Below, in pieces: positions 1 to 12,084 of a stretch of 64,000 nucleotides of DNA (within the stretch, counting starts at the first letter, position 1; the number at the start of each line of letters is the position of its first letter). A program made the translations under genes and the position numbers. The DNA comes from Calliopum simillimum. Taxonomy: Eukaryota; Arthropoda; Insecta; Diptera; Lauxaniidae. Under the pieces are notes generated by a model. It ran no database searches and was not told the origin of the DNA. It saw only the letters and a list, made by a program, of their open reading frames with translations. Location of the stretch: the NCBI GenBank assembly GCA_951812925.1, contig OX638371.1, positions 113,421,124 through 113,485,123 of the forward strand, in the 5' to 3' direction.

Positions 1-127
1 GCAAACTCTGAGAAAAAACTGGGTGAATACGGAGGGCGTGGCACCTCCCATATAAGCCAAATTTTCAAAATACTGCAGTGTAGGGTATTTAATGTTTGGC
101 CAGGCCAAAGGTAACACCCTTACTAGT
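1..127 (+). mobile_element. DINE-1/Helentron-like element, 3' end (cut by window edge)
   Basis: This is the last tandem unit and 3' terminus of a DINE-1-like (Helentron-associated) element. It matches the 3' end of the complete copy at 59749-60833: the GGCGTGGCACCTCCCATATA unit, then TACTGCAGTGTAGGGTATTT. A terminal hairpin follows (TTGGCC-A-GGCCAA, around 96-109), and the end is CTAG followed by T at about 123-127. A hairpin just upstream of a CTAG-type end is the Helitron/Helentron 3' signature. The 5' part lies outside the window. Confidence 0.75.
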
Positions 128-600
128 TATAAATGCTATTAATTTTCTGGTTTCTTGAGCTTTTAAACGCGACATCTCCCCGTTTTAGCTTAAAAAATAA
201 AAATCATTTTCAGAGATGTGTCAAGGGACAAAACAGCAAATCACTATTATTATTTTTAATGTCAATAACTTAAAAAATTAACTTAATGCGCGTATGAGAG
301 GATAACAGTTTGAGCGAAGAAACAACTAAGAACTCAAAACGCAAAGTCTGTTTAAAGTCTTCACTAAAATCAGGACACTTTCTGGTAGTCTACGATTTGT
401 GTAGATAAAACTCGGTCAAAAGGATCTGGAAATAGAAGAACATGATTTCTGCCGTTGTCCTGCGACGATTCGATGTTGAATAAAGTATCTGGGGTGGGAT
501 TCTAAATACAATTGGCTTAGATTAAATTAAACACACACAGTAACGAGTTTCAAGAACTTATAGGTCGTGGTATAACACATAGCCTTCAAAAATCTATATA
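128..600. other. AT-rich low-copy DNA, no gene seen
   Basis: There is no supported reading frame, RNA gene or repeat boundary here. The DNA is AT-rich and I saw no copy of it elsewhere in the window. Confidence 0.5.
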
Positions 601-1145
601 TAATTATATCAAGGACAAAAAATTGTGAACCTTTTATTTACAATGTTAGAAATGGAGTACGACTTTGGGTTGTATGCCATTTGAAAGTTAGTTGAGTGTA
701 GATTTGCACAAAGTAATTTTAAATGTTGCCAGATAAAATAAAATACAAAATTTTTAAATATTAACAACAAAATACGCGGTCCCACAGAGAATGAAGCACA
801 AAGAGAAAGACAAAAAACAAAGCAGTGACTTCATGTTTTTGTTGACGTTTCGCTTTACATCATGTCAGAGATGATAAATGAGTTTTTCTATTTTGTACCA
901 AGTAGCAAAAAAAGTACTAAGAGTACAAAAAGTACCAAATACCAAAAAAAGTACTAAAAGTCCAAAAAGTACTATATACAAAAAATACTAAAAGTCCAAA
1001 AGGTATGAAAATTCAAAAAAAGTACTACATGTCCAAAAAGTACTAAAAGACTAAAAGTACCAAACAAAAAAAAAATGCTAGAAGTCCAAAAAGTACCAAA
1101 ATTATTTAGTTTTTTTTTGTGGTCCAACTTAGACCACTAGGTGAT
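601..1145 (+). repeat. Interspersed repeat family X, copy 1 (with internal minisatellite)
   Basis: First of three diverged copies of an unclassified repeat of about 320-540 bp (others at 23107-23430, plus, and 25290-25697, minus). Shared landmarks in order are GTTAGAAATGGAGTACGAC, a TGCACAAAG motif, GCACAAAGAGAAAGACAAAA, GACTTCATGTTTTTG, TTTCTATTTTGTACCA and a GTGGTCCA end. This copy alone carries an expansion of a roughly 18-bp unit of the type TCCAAAAAGTACTAAAAG from about 895 to 1100. There is no reading frame and no clear terminal inverted repeat. A non-autonomous element is likely, class unknown. Confidence 0.6.
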
Positions 1146-2220
1146 AGCACGGAAAGTAATAAAAAGGCAAAAATTAAGATTTCTTTTTTGGCTCAGTCTA
1201 AGGTATTCGTACATATCGTAAAATAGAAATGTTAATTACTTTTATAGTCTGCATTTGCTGCTGCTGATTCAAAGCAAAATAAGTTCAAATTCATTAAGTT
1301 GAACAAATTTATAGCCTCATTGAGTTCAGCAAAAATATTTTTTGCATCATTAGCAGCTATTTTTAGCACGAGGGCATTGAGCATTTAAATAAAAACTCCG
1401 ACTGCACTTACATATGTAGATCTTTCTTTTCCGATGTGATGATCTTTTTTGTTCCCCCTCCAAGCAAGCGCAAAATTGGAATTTTCCACAAGACTATGCA
1501 TTTTTTTTGTAATGTACTCCCTCTATTTTCCTGCACAATAGATTAGACGCGTGACTGTATGGATTAAATAACTATGCAGCTGCGCAATTTCTAATGCTGC
1601 ACACAATTATTTTTTGCTTCCCTAAAAAATTTGATATTAAATATGGAGTAAACCACAAACTCGTGCATAGTATGCTCGCTCGTATATTCACCACGCAATT
1701 GCCCTCAGTTGTGACGAAGATCATGATCTTCTGCGCAGTACGATCAACCAAATAGGAGATCATGATACCACCATCACCACCACCACAAATGTTTATGTGT
1801 TATTCGTCAATTCAGCAGCAGCAGCATGCGTTTGTTTGTGGTTTTTTCCATTACTGCGCAAGTGCAACGCGCGCATTCAATTCATTATCTCAACAACATT
1901 TTGTACTGTGGAAACATATCTTATAACTCGGATCAACCACAAACACTTTGCTGCTTTTGCTGTTGATTTATTACGACTTCATTTGATGGGGGTGTGAAGA
2001 CTGAGGTCGTTTATTTACATTTTATGGTTTTTTTTTTTTTGCATCAAATTGTTTGACCGCTGGATGCAGCGACCTTCTGCAAATTTATGCGGCGATCTAC
2101 AATTTGCCAGCATTTGTGTTAATTTAATGAATTCTCTTATAATTTGCGGTTAATTGTTTGGATTTGATGAGCAGATATTAAACAATCCGATAGAGTGTTG
2201 ATGAATAGATAACTTATGTA
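1146..2220. other. Low-copy AT-rich DNA with short CAG/CCA tracts
   Basis: No gene seen. There are short simple tracts, such as a CCA-rich run near 1770-1790 and CAG repeats near 1815. Such tracts are typical of fly introns and intergenic DNA. The short ORFs on both strands look like chance. Confidence 0.5.
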
Positions 2221-2224
2221 CAAT

Positions 2225-2530
2225 GTATGTATGTACTTGTAATGAGCAAAATTAGCCTTGGTTTTGAGTCTTGGTTTTGAGTCTTGGTCTTGCTCACGAT
2301 GGTCATCCAGACCAAGAGTGCTTTTCAGTCAATGCAATAGACTTTTCATTTGCATTATTTTTAAAAAATCAATGCAATACATTTTTCATTAGCATTAAAT
2401 TTCAAAAATCAATGTAATACATTTTTAATTTGCATTGATCTTCAGTATTCTTTTGTTGTACAAGATTTGGTAATCGGCAATGCAATGTCAATGGAAACGT
2501 CATTGAAAAAGTAATGCATTACGCCCAACT
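2225..2530. repeat. CTTGG-rich repeat plus about 50-bp tandem repeat
   Basis: Iterated GTCTTGGTTTTGA-type motifs at about 2255-2295 are followed by roughly three copies of a 45-55 bp unit built on AATCAATGCAATACATTTTT (about 2330-2445). A similar GTCTTG/TTGGTC-rich patch occurs at 39850-39985, so this is probably an interspersed family. Confidence 0.45.
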
Positions 2531-2539
2531 CTGATATAG

Positions 2540-2800
2540 ACCTATGGCTCTGGGTAAGAAAACTGTTCGAAAAGTTTGGATGTTGCTATGTCACTCACGT
2601 GAAGTCTGCTCCGGAATTTCGAAAACCGAAAATTTTTTTAGTGTTGGCAATAGTTCCGGAGTTGTTTCAAATTCGAAATAGTTCTGCGAAATTGGAGGAA
2701 AAATCGGAGGTGTGCCGAGTTTTGCTCAGCTGAGCTTTTTGTGAAAAACTCCAGAACTCTTCCCAACGAACCAGAACTCAGTCAAACCGCCATCAAATCA
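2540..2800. repeat. Interspersed repeat with CCAGAACTCTTCCCAAC motif
   Basis: The segment ends with AAACTCCAGAACTCTTCCC followed by AACGAACCAGAACTC. A close match (AACTCCAGAACTATTCCCAA) is at 36953-36985, along with related flanking text about TTCGAAT/AATTTCGCAGAA. I read these as two members of a small repeat family; the class is unknown. Confidence 0.45.
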
Positions 2801-4375
2801 GTATAGGTGGCGGCATTCTCTATGAAAGATTGTCAGAACAATCAAATATATTCCGTGCTAAGTAACAGGGCATAGAAGTTTTGTGAGAAATGAGAAAGCT
2901 AGTGAGCTTTTAAGATATGTACGATATTCACTAATGACTTTTGCAAAACCGATGCTGCAGAAAAGTGTGAAGCATCTCCTTTGTAGGTATTCTGTTCACT
3001 GCTGCAGTAGGCATAGACGGTTGGTGTGTTACTCGCTCAATAAGCTGGGTGGCATGGCTAATACTGGAATATGTAAACTGGCCTTATTCAAAAAAGAGCT
3101 ACCATGAATGAAGCAGAACTGTATGTATCTTCCAAAGGTCATTATCGTACAAAGGAAGGAATAACTTTGATCAAAGTGTTGCTCCAAACTAAGTTTAAAA
3201 TACAATACTAATGTCAGCTTAAGGCAAAACAACAAAAAACAAAATCACATATGTAAGTTTGCTGACCACAAGGAAGTCTCAATAAAATTGTTAAAGACTT
3301 TAACCTAAATTTTTCCACAATGATAGTGTGAAAACAAATAAAAACTATGACACATGTAAAGCTCTCAAAAGCAGACACTCTCTCTAAGCATAAAATATGT
3401 TTTGCCAGCAAATACCGTTACAAGCTAACAATAGGAAGAAATGAAGACAGCACGCTTTAACACCAACATGCTGCACGTTGTACTTAAGACCCCCAACAAC
3501 ATAACACATGTGCGCATTAATCAGCAATTAATGGAAAGAAAAATACAATTTAATCAAACAATTGGATTAAGGAAAAAAAAAACAGCTGCACAATTTACTC
3601 ATAAAATTGTTACAACAATAGATAGATACATCGATACGTAGGTACCTATTACTAAACAAAAAAAAATCAATAAAATTAAACTTAAGTTTCAGCATGAAAG
3701 AGGAAAATTCGAAAATAATTATCTGGTCATTACTTGCAACTTGTGGCCGAACCAGAGAAGTAGACAAAGCGCATTGAACTCTCTGCTCATGTTGCTTGGT
3801 TATCCCTGCAATTGCAGTGAAAACTTTTGATGTCCATAAGTTGAGAAATTGAAAAAATTCCACAATTTCCACTGAAGAATACATATTTTTCGCCATCAAA
3901 GAGACCCCACTTTATTAATCAAGCAGTCGGTCGTTTGGTTTAGTTGCCTCACTTTATTTTATAGTAGTTACAGTGGAGACTTTGGCGCATAGATTGCACT
4001 TGATAAGGAAAAGCGAAGAAAAAAAGGGCAACATTTTTTCTTCTTTTTCATTTCAATTGTGTATCTTGTTTGTAATGAACAACTTTAGGGCACGATTTGT
4101 TTTTTAAACTTTACAGGAAATTGTGCTGTCACTCCTAGCATGGCAGGTGGTGCTTGGTTTGAACGTACATTTTACTTTGTTAAATATAAACATATGTAGG
4201 TACATATGATCAAGTTATGAAAAGTCGAATTGAATTTTCGATTACTTCAGCAACAACAAAAAAGAGGAAAATATAAATGATTCAATTAATTGATTAACCA
4301 AAAGGGGCTTAAAATATTACAGCATATTTTCAACCAGTATAATACATATATCAAATTTTTCGTCTTGAATCCTAG
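2801..4375. other. Low-copy DNA, no supported gene
   Basis: Several 60-110 codon ORFs occur here on both strands, but they overlap one another, are AT-rich and resemble no family I recognise. No repeat boundary was found. TATGTAGGTACATATG-type simple sequence occurs near 4190-4210. Confidence 0.5.
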
Positions 4376-4377
4376 TA

Positions 4378-5674
4378 AAGGGTGTTTTTTTAGAGGTATA
4401 GAACTTCGAATTGAAATAAAACACAAGAAAATCGTTTTAATGTCCATCAATTTGGCTTTATTGGAAGGATAATTTTATGCCATTAATGTTTAAATATGAT
4501 TTCGGGCATGTGGCCGCCGCGGCTGGCTCGAATAAAGCCAATTCTACAGGTCCAATTTTCAACCACTTTTTCGAGCATATGGGGCCGTATGTCGGCAATA
4601 ACGCCACGAATGTTGGCTTCCAAGCCCCCTAACGTTTCTGGTTTGTTGGCGTAGACGAGCGACTTCACATATCCCCAAAGAAAATAATCCAATGGTGTCA
4701 AATCACACGATCTTGGTGGCCAATTGACAGGTCCATTCCGCGAAATTATGCGCTCATCGAATGTTTCCTTCAATAAATCGATTGTGACGTGCGCTGTGTG
4801 GCATGTAGCGCCGTCTTGTTGGAACCACAACTCATCCACATTCATGCCATCCAATTCGGGAACAAAATAGTCGGTTATCATGGCTCTATACCGGTCTCCA
4901 TTAACGGTAACTGACTCTCCAGCATTATTTCGGAAGAAGTATGGCCCAATGACTCCACCAGCCCATAGAGCACACCAAACAGTCAGTTTTTGTATATGAA
5001 ATGGCGTCTCAAGGGTCTCATGTGGATTCTCTTCACTCCAAATGCGGCAATTTTGCTTGTTGACGTAGCCATTCAACCAAAAATGAGCCTCATCACTGAA
5101 CAAAATTTTGCGATGAAAATCAGCATCGAGATCAATCTCATTTTCGGCCCATACACCAAAATCACGACGCATTGCATGGTCTCGCGGCTTTAATTCTTGC
5201 ACAAGCTGGATCTTGTAAGGTCGCAAGCCAAGATCTTTGCGCAAAGTCTTCCATAAAGTTGATGGACAAAGCTCCAATTGCTGTGCACGGTGGCGAATCG
5301 ATTCATTCGGGTCCTCTTCAACATTTTGCTCTACAGCGGCAATTGTTTCTTCGGTGCGCACTGTTCGACGTCTCTGCGGATGCGTATTATCACATAGAGT
5401 AAACGTAGTGCGAAAACGATCCATGGTTAACCGAATTAATTGCTCTGATGGACCATAAAATGGACGGAGCTTGCGGTAAACTTCGCGAACTGAACCATTA
5501 TTTTCGAAATAAATTTGCACGATTTGCAAGCGTTGTTCTTTTGTCAACCTGTTCATGATGAAATGGCAAACCAAACTGAACATAAATGACATTAGAGTTG
5601 CCAGATTTGACCACAAAATGCCAGTTTTATCTCTATTCAAAAAAAAAAAACAAACCTCTAAAAAAAACACCCTT
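4378..5674 (-). mobile_element. rosa-type (DD41D) Tc1/mariner transposon, apparently complete
   Basis: A 1297-bp element with terminal inverted repeats reading inward as AAGGGTGTTTTTTTAGAGGT. The right arm carries one extra T in the T run. Both ends are flanked by TA (4376-4377 and 5675-5676), the Tc1/mariner target duplication. It encloses one uninterrupted transposase ORF on the minus strand. Beyond about 20 bp the two ends diverge, so the TIRs are short. Element size, TA target and the transposase signature all agree with the rosa clade, first described in tephritid flies. Confidence 0.93.
4483..5556 (-). CDS. rosa-type DD41D mariner transposase
   Basis: Cut-and-paste DNA transposase of 357 residues, which would bind the element's inverted repeats and integrate at TA. 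Residues 1-55 form a first helix-turn-helix (LTKEQRLQIVQIYFENNGS start), and about 83-108 a second (ESIRHRAQQLELCPSTLW). The catalytic triad is visible: D155 in ILFSDEAHF, D248 in WFQQDGATCHT and D290 in LTPLDYFLWGY. There are exactly 41 residues between the last two, giving DD41D. The C-terminus has the family's RGGHMPEIIF pattern. I chose ATG 5556 (MNRLTKEQ) because the 38 in-frame residues upstream (to 5670) run into the 5' inverted repeat and do not look like family sequence; an internal start at 5586 or 5577 is less likely. No stop or frameshift interrupts the frame, so the protein may be functional. Activity cannot be judged from sequence alone. Confidence 0.93.
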   Translation of the reverse strand: MNRLTKEQRLQIVQIYFENNGSVREVYRKLRPFYGPSEQLIRLTMDRFRTTFTLCDNTHPQRRRTVRTEETIAAVEQNVEEDPNESIRHRAQQLELCPSTLWKTLRKDLGLRPYKIQLVQELKPRDHAMRRDFGVWAENEIDLDADFHRKILFSDEAHFWLNGYVNKQNCRIWSEENPHETLETPFHIQKLTVWCALWAGGVIGPYFFRNNAGESVTVNGDRYRAMITDYFVPELDGMNVDELWFQQDGATCHTAHVTIDLLKETFDERIISRNGPVNWPPRSCDLTPLDYFLWGYVKSLVYANKPETLGGLEANIRGVIADIRPHMLEKVVENWTCRIGFIRASRGGHMPEIIFKH

Positions 5675-5676
5675 TA

Positions 5677-8020
5677 TATAAAAATGTTTTTTTAGCTGAG
5701 AGACCCTCAAAAAACGTATTGTCCAAATTTCACACTAAACTAAATATTTTAAAATTTTTTGCTCCAAGGTCTCCATGAAATCACATAAGAAACAATTTTC
5801 TAAGATATCTTAACTTATTAGGAGGTCTTTTTTACCCCATTATCAAAAAAACTAGGTTTAAATGGGTCAGTTAAATAAATAAAATTGCATTTTATACCAA
5901 TTCCACAAGTTCCAGTTTATAAATAATAATTTAATAAAATTATTTTTCAATGTCCTTATTCATAGCCCACACAATACAATACCTTTATCTTCCAAATAAT
6001 GACGAAAACATTACAAATATTTGTCAAGTCACTGAGTCAACTGGCATTAGCATTAGCATAAGAGATAAGGGATAAGCACAAGAATAATAACTTACGGTTT
6101 GACAGACACAGGATAATGTGCATTTACCTAGAAACAAAGTAGAAAAGAAATGATATTAGAGAAAAATTTAAAATTTTTATCAAAAGCACTTAAGAAATAA
6201 TCTACTTATGAGTAACATATTTTGTTTTCCTTATTGCGGAGCCTACGTAAATTGGCGACCTTTTCTAGCGCTTTATAAATGATGCACACACAAAGCAAGT
6301 CAAAAGCAATTTTCTAATGGAGGTAAAGCAAAAGTATACAAAAAATAGAAAAAATTTCTAAATGGTACGAGATAGAATTTTCTTATATACATATGATAAA
6401 TCAAAGTTCTTCCTCAGCATGACAATTTTATATTTTAACCAAAGTAATATGATAAAATACAATTTATTTCTAATGGAAACCACTATCAAAGTTTTTGTCT
6501 TCTAAATTTAGAATTTAATATGAGTACATGTTGCGTTGGAAATGTTAAATGTAGGCTGCAAAGTAGGGAACCTCTACACGGAAATCGATTTTTTGTTTTT
6601 CAATTGTAAGCATTCAGCGGCAACTCACAACCACATAAGGCGCTTCTTTCAAGTCCATTTGAATTTAGCGCAAGAAAAATGAAAGAAACCATAAGAGCTG
6701 CAAAACTAAATTTTAGAATATGATAATTTGCACAAACCAACCAGATACTATACAGATCACGACCATACGTTGTGTAAAGAAAAAAAAAATAAAAATTATA
6801 AGGCACATCTTGAGATGCTGCCAATGGCAACTTGTATTTGGAAAAAGATTAAACGTTCAGCAACATGCTGGCATACACACGCAAAGTAAAGTATTTAAGA
6901 TAAATTATTTGTTAAATGTATTCCAATTAAGTGTGCCATTATTAAAAACAAAAAATGTTGAATAAACAAGCCATGAAGAATTATTTTAAATATTTTAATT
7001 ATCTTCTGTTTATCTATGAAATTGTAAATACATGAAAATTTTTGTTAAATAAACTCATCATGTTCTAAAACGAATTTTGTTAAGAGCGGACAAGATAATG
7101 TGTATTTCATAGTTACAAGTACACATTTTTCACATAAAATTACCATAAAAAATATGTATTAACAATTTCGAAATTTTTGTAGACATGAACATGCCTTCGA
7201 AATTTGAAACAAAAATTAAGGCGTTGCTTCTGGATACAGTTGAGGAGATGGAGACGATCAAGTTTGGTCAGTTTAAATTTGGTAGTCATACTTAGTTTCA
7301 CGTGTTATATGATTTTCAACATATTTAATTAAAACACCACTCAAGTTTTACTTGCTCGGTGCACAATTTTTAATAGGTGTGATATATAAAAAAATTTAAT
7401 TAACATAAAATGTGTGAGGTCTTTCTTGATATTGACGATTTTTTAACCTTCGCGGTGAATTTTCGACTTTTTAGTGTTCGGCAACTGTTAGTGATCCATT
7501 ATTCCCCCGTTTAAGGGGTAATTTTTGAACCTTTTTGAGAAATGCTCAAAAATGACCCATTTGTGATGTAGAGGGATAAAGTTTTCCACAAACATATTTC
7601 CCTTAACATCCGCCATAAGTCTTTAAAAGACATGATATACCTCAGATGTAAGGAACGTCAAATTAAGTGTGTTGACTCAACACATGCATAGAAAACTTCA
7701 AAGGCCGATTAAAAAAATTTCGACCTTCTCCAGAAAATCGGGAAGACACGTACCTATAACTTTTTTTTAGTCATATTTTCAGAATATATTGATTTTCTTC
7801 ATATGTGCAACCAAAAGTTGAATTTTGTTGAACGGTGTAATGCATGATTGCATGATTAAAAAAATTAATTTCAGAAAATCTTAGATGACATTGAATTTTA
7901 AGGTTTTTTTGACCATTTTATGAAAAAATTTTGTTTAAAAAAAGTATGTACATATATAAATAAAAAGATAAAAACAAAAAGAAGATAAACCATTTTCGAT
8001 GTACTTTTCCATGCTAAATC
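5677..8020. other. AT-rich low-copy DNA, no supported gene
   Basis: Long AT-rich stretch. ORFs of 60-84 codons occur in it (for example 6600-6830 and 6720-6965), but they overlap antisense to one another and match no recognised family. No clear element ends were seen. Confidence 0.5.
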
Positions 8021-8022
8021 TA

Positions 8023-8160
8023 CACAGCAAAAAGTTTGAGGATAAAGTATAAACTTTGGACTTGTACACACAGCAAATAGTTTGGCTGTAAAATTCAAAC
8101 CAAATTAGAATGAATACAAAAATCCAAAGTTTATATTTTATCCTCAAACTTTTTGCTGTG
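8023..8160. mobile_element. Palindromic TA-flanked MITE
   Basis: A 138-bp near-perfect inverted repeat: the left arm begins CACAGCAAAAAGTTTGAGGA and the right arm is its reverse complement ending TTTTTGCTGTG. TA flanks both ends (8021-8022, 8161-8162). The arms of about 40 bp are separated by a roughly 55-bp spacer. The element at 21317-21501 shares the CACA terminus, TTTTGCTGTG end and ACTTTATCC motif. Consistent with a miniature Tc1/mariner-like element; the family is not identified. Confidence 0.75.
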
Positions 8161-8481
8161 TAGATACTGTCACAGAATTGCCCTATCACGTCTGGACTTC
8201 AAGATATCATAACCTAAAAGCTCAGAAAACACCAATATTTTATTTTTTGAAGAAAAGACAAAGTAATTTTAAACCCTTTAGTGCTTTGCTTTAAAACCAT
8301 TTTTGATCTATATCTGTAGCTTTTCTTTCTTGAAATATTCTAACCAAAGAAGTTAAAAATATGCAAAAACAAGGGTGGTCCTGACTATTTTTGAGGTTAT
8401 ATAAAAAACGCCGAAATTTCAATCTATAAGTTCATTTCTCATCTCCAAAATAATCTACGATTTTACTTGGCAAAGTTATTA

Positions 8482-8592
8482 CCATTTTCAGATGATATCA
8501 TGAAATTAAAACACACTAACTTTCTGCTTCATTGTAGGCATTCCTTATTTTGTTATAACGTGTTTGAGTTTCATGATTTCATCTTAAAATGG
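8482..8592. repeat. Foldback (inverted repeat)
   Basis: Arms of about 33 bp: CCATTTTCAGATGATATCAT (start of left arm, 8482) against ATTTCATCTTAAAATGG (end of right arm, 8592), with a spacer of about 45 bp. Arm identity is high but imperfect. Target duplications are not obvious. Confidence 0.65.
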
Positions 8593-11500
8593 TCAGAACT
8601 ATGCGAAGAAAAATCGAAATTATTAAGTCAGTAGATTTACCTACAAGAGCAGTTAGCACCGCTGAATTCATATATAAGTATTTGAAATACTTTGCTACAT
8701 ACTGAGTGAGGCATGGACATTTTCCAGCTCAAAATTCTTAGAAATATTGAAATAGTGCACATTCCATTGAATGCACTTTGCACCCCTATGCATTTGAAAA
8801 AAAAACAACGTTAAGTATACAAATTAATAGAAATTTTATTGTTTCCTTTTTTTTAACACCTTTAAATATAAAAATAAAAATTTGAAATTTTATCAGTGAT
8901 AAACTATCACTCATACCTTAATATACGTAGGTGCTTGATCGCAATAGAGGCCGTCTTATTCAAACACTTTTTTGTTTGTTTCCCCAACAAAATAAAACAC
9001 CTCAAATAAACACATTTGTTTGTTGCTGTATCTTTGTTTTTGTGTACTCAAGCATGGATACAGTGACGACAATTAATACAACAACAGCAACAATACCACA
9101 AACAATTCATAACAGACAATTTGGCTACAGCGATAACGACGACATAGGGACAGCGAGAACAAACAAACAAAAACAAAAAAGTAGGCTTTCTCACTGACGC
9201 ATCACACCATGAAACCTCGATTCTTTCAGGTGTTCCGTTCCTGTTGCGCTGTCACTACTTTTCTGAATTCAATTGAAAATGTTGCTTTGGGTTTTCATGT
9301 GCCAAGTGCGATTTCCGGCAATTAAGCAAGTCAGAGTTAGATTTTTTGTAAATACAAATGATGTTTTTTACGAGTGGGGTACATATATCAATCAGTCAAT
9401 GGGACCTACATATTTGTCTACAGGTTTTTTTTTTTTTTTTGGGTTCTTTTGATGTCAAGCAGCAGCAGCACAGACATTTTCATTCGCGTGCCTTTTTCCG
9501 ATTCAATTCAATTTGTTTATTTACCTTAAAATGATAATGAACCACAGAAAAAAATGAATACAAAATAAATATCTATCAGGCGGCTCAGCTGGTTAAATGA
9601 CTCAAAAGTGTTAAACAACGTGTTAATTGTGTGAAATGACAGGTACCGCCCTCAACTCTATTGATAGCATTATGAAAGCGATCATTGATTGATTTCAGGC
9701 GAGAATTCAAAACGTTTTATAGCGTAATGAATTAGTGTACTAATTAGAAAAATAACCTTTGATGCGCAGTACGTGCTTTACATTCATAGTCCAATTAATA
9801 AGGGTGTGCAAGAAGCTGTTCGAACCTGTTCAAACATTCCGTAATTGTATCGTACCTAAAACAAGCAGATAGAGCGTTCGAGCAGCTCGTGATTTTTGTG
9901 TGGGCGTGATACCCCTATTTTTCTCAGTACACGTTATTTGTCTTGTTGCTTTTTACCTAGGTCTCAAATCTCATCCATGTACGCTAAATAATTTCAGAGA
10001 CATGATGATTTAAATTTTTGGCTCATGGTGGACCTTTTGGCGGAAATGTGTAGATTTCAATAAACTGATCTAAAACATACAGATGTTCAATATTTGATTC
10101 ATTCAAAAAAGAGTTTCATCAAAGAAAAGATATGTTTCAGTTTGTTCTTCTGAATTTTCATCTTATGGTTAGATGCAAACTTTTACTACTCACAGAATTT
10201 TCAATTGTGTAAATAACTTTTAAGTAATAACTCCTAAATCAAAAAAAAAAAAAAGGCGACACAAGACCTTATGCATATGTGCTATTTTATAGCTATCGTA
10301 AAATGTCAACAATTACAAGTGGAATTTATTAAAATTCCTTATTGGCAACTAAATTGTAACAGCAATTGCCAGCATTAATGCCAGCTAAGCATGCTGGCAC
10401 AATTTCACCCAAATTCTTCGTTAAAGAGACACAAACATAAATTTAGAGCAACGTCAATTATTATGGGACATGCAACTCTGTTAACAAACTCCAACCAACT
10501 TCAGGTCCAAATACGGAACAACCGACTACTGACAACAATGAGTGGGGGGGAGGTGTGCTGTTGTTATAGTCGCTGCTATTTAAAATCCATTAAAAAAAAC
10601 TATAGAAAATTGCTGTTATGTTGCACGGTTGTTGCTTTTGTCGAATGTTGCTGCGAGTGATACATTTTTGTTTTTTTTTGGAGGGAAGAAAGCAACAACA
10701 AAGGCGATTACAAAAGATTGTTGTTAGCGTTTTGTGTCAACGCTAATAAATTGTTACTGGAGAACGGAGAGAAGGAAGGTCTTGAAGAGTTTGATGCTGC
10801 CATTAATGAGTGATTTCACTTGAATGGCGTCGCATTATTTTCACTGTCAACATATGTAGGTATACCGATAATGAAGGTAGTGTTGCAGCAGCAAGAAAAT
10901 AAATTATTAAAAAAATAATAATATTAAATTCAAGCGAAACATGCTACATTTCCGACAACATGGTCCATAACAATTTTTTAAAAGTTTTCAAAATAAACTT
11001 TTTGGACTAAAGACATCACAAAGTTATTTTTATTTTGTATAACAATTGCTCATTGAAATCTTCATAGCATTCATTCCATTATCCCCTTCAGTTTATACAA
11101 ATTCCAAGGAAAATCTCGTTATATTTTATTTATAAAACAATAAATCGCAGCACAACAAAATAAATGAAGAAACTGCAATGATGAAAATAGGGAAGGATTC
11201 ATGTTTATTTATAAATGTTAAAGTCTTGAAGAAGTCTTGAAGATAAAAAGTGCATGCTTTATTTTTTTCCTTTGAATTAATCATAATTTTATTTTTAAAC
11301 ACTAAATCTGTATCGCATCTTTATAGTTACTCTACAAAGGGTAAAAACTGCGCAAAAAAAATATTGATTCTGATTAATTAAAGTAACTGGGGAATGCGTA
11401 TGTATATTTTGAAATCAAATTCCCGAACATTGTTCATGCGTAAGTTTTTGCATGGTTTTATGAACATAAAGCAGAAAAGTGTTTTTATTTAGATAAAAAA

Positions 11501-12084
11501 AAAACCTCCTAATCGTAAGAAAACATGTAACAATTCATATCAATACTAAAATATAAACATGTGAACTTGAGCAAATAAGCTCCCCAAATTTACGATTTAC
11601 GAAAATTCAGAAGCAAGGTCAAAGTTTACGACCTAAATTAAAACGAAAGGAAGAAAATTCAAGATTAAGACATTACATTTATTTAGTAATGTAACAGTTT
11701 TTATGTCTACAACACAAACTTCATCAAAGAGTTCAAGAAAAAAAATCCCAAAAAATAAAATAATACAATAAACGCAACTTCGCACGCAAACTATTAAATG
11801 AAGACAATAAAATTTCGCATGATAAGCGTCAAATATCCTGACGACACGCTTAAACCAGATTCATTGGCGTTACAAATCATGTTATGGCGTCATCGTCAAA
11901 CCAAACGAAAAAAAGAAATATTACCAGTTATTGACCATATTCAAGGCAGAACACAGTTTTTGGACAAAAAATGTTCCCAAAGTTCTCGCTTCAAGTAATT
12001 TACTTAATTTTCTTTCTGAAGTTTAAACTTAAACAAGGGCATCATGCGCTAGATTTGCTCTTGGGGGGTTTTTCATATAAAAAG
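8593..12084. other. Low-copy DNA with simple-sequence tracts, no supported gene
   Basis: No gene seen. CAA/CAG tracts occur near 9060-9110 and 9460-9475, poly-T and poly-A runs near 9425 and 10240, and a G-run near 10545. ORFs at 8931-9197, 10391-10660 and 11798-11998 are isolated and unrecognised; the first is largely low complexity. The character is that of an intron or intergenic region. Confidence 0.5.

Noticed and set aside
4990..5458. Plus-strand ORFs of 67-76 codons inside the rosa-type element
   Set aside because: They are antisense shadows of the transposase gene and carry no domain.
5557..5670. 38-residue N-terminal extension of the transposase
   Set aside because: It begins in the inverted repeat, is not family-like, and the MNRLTKEQ start fits the helix-turn-helix position.
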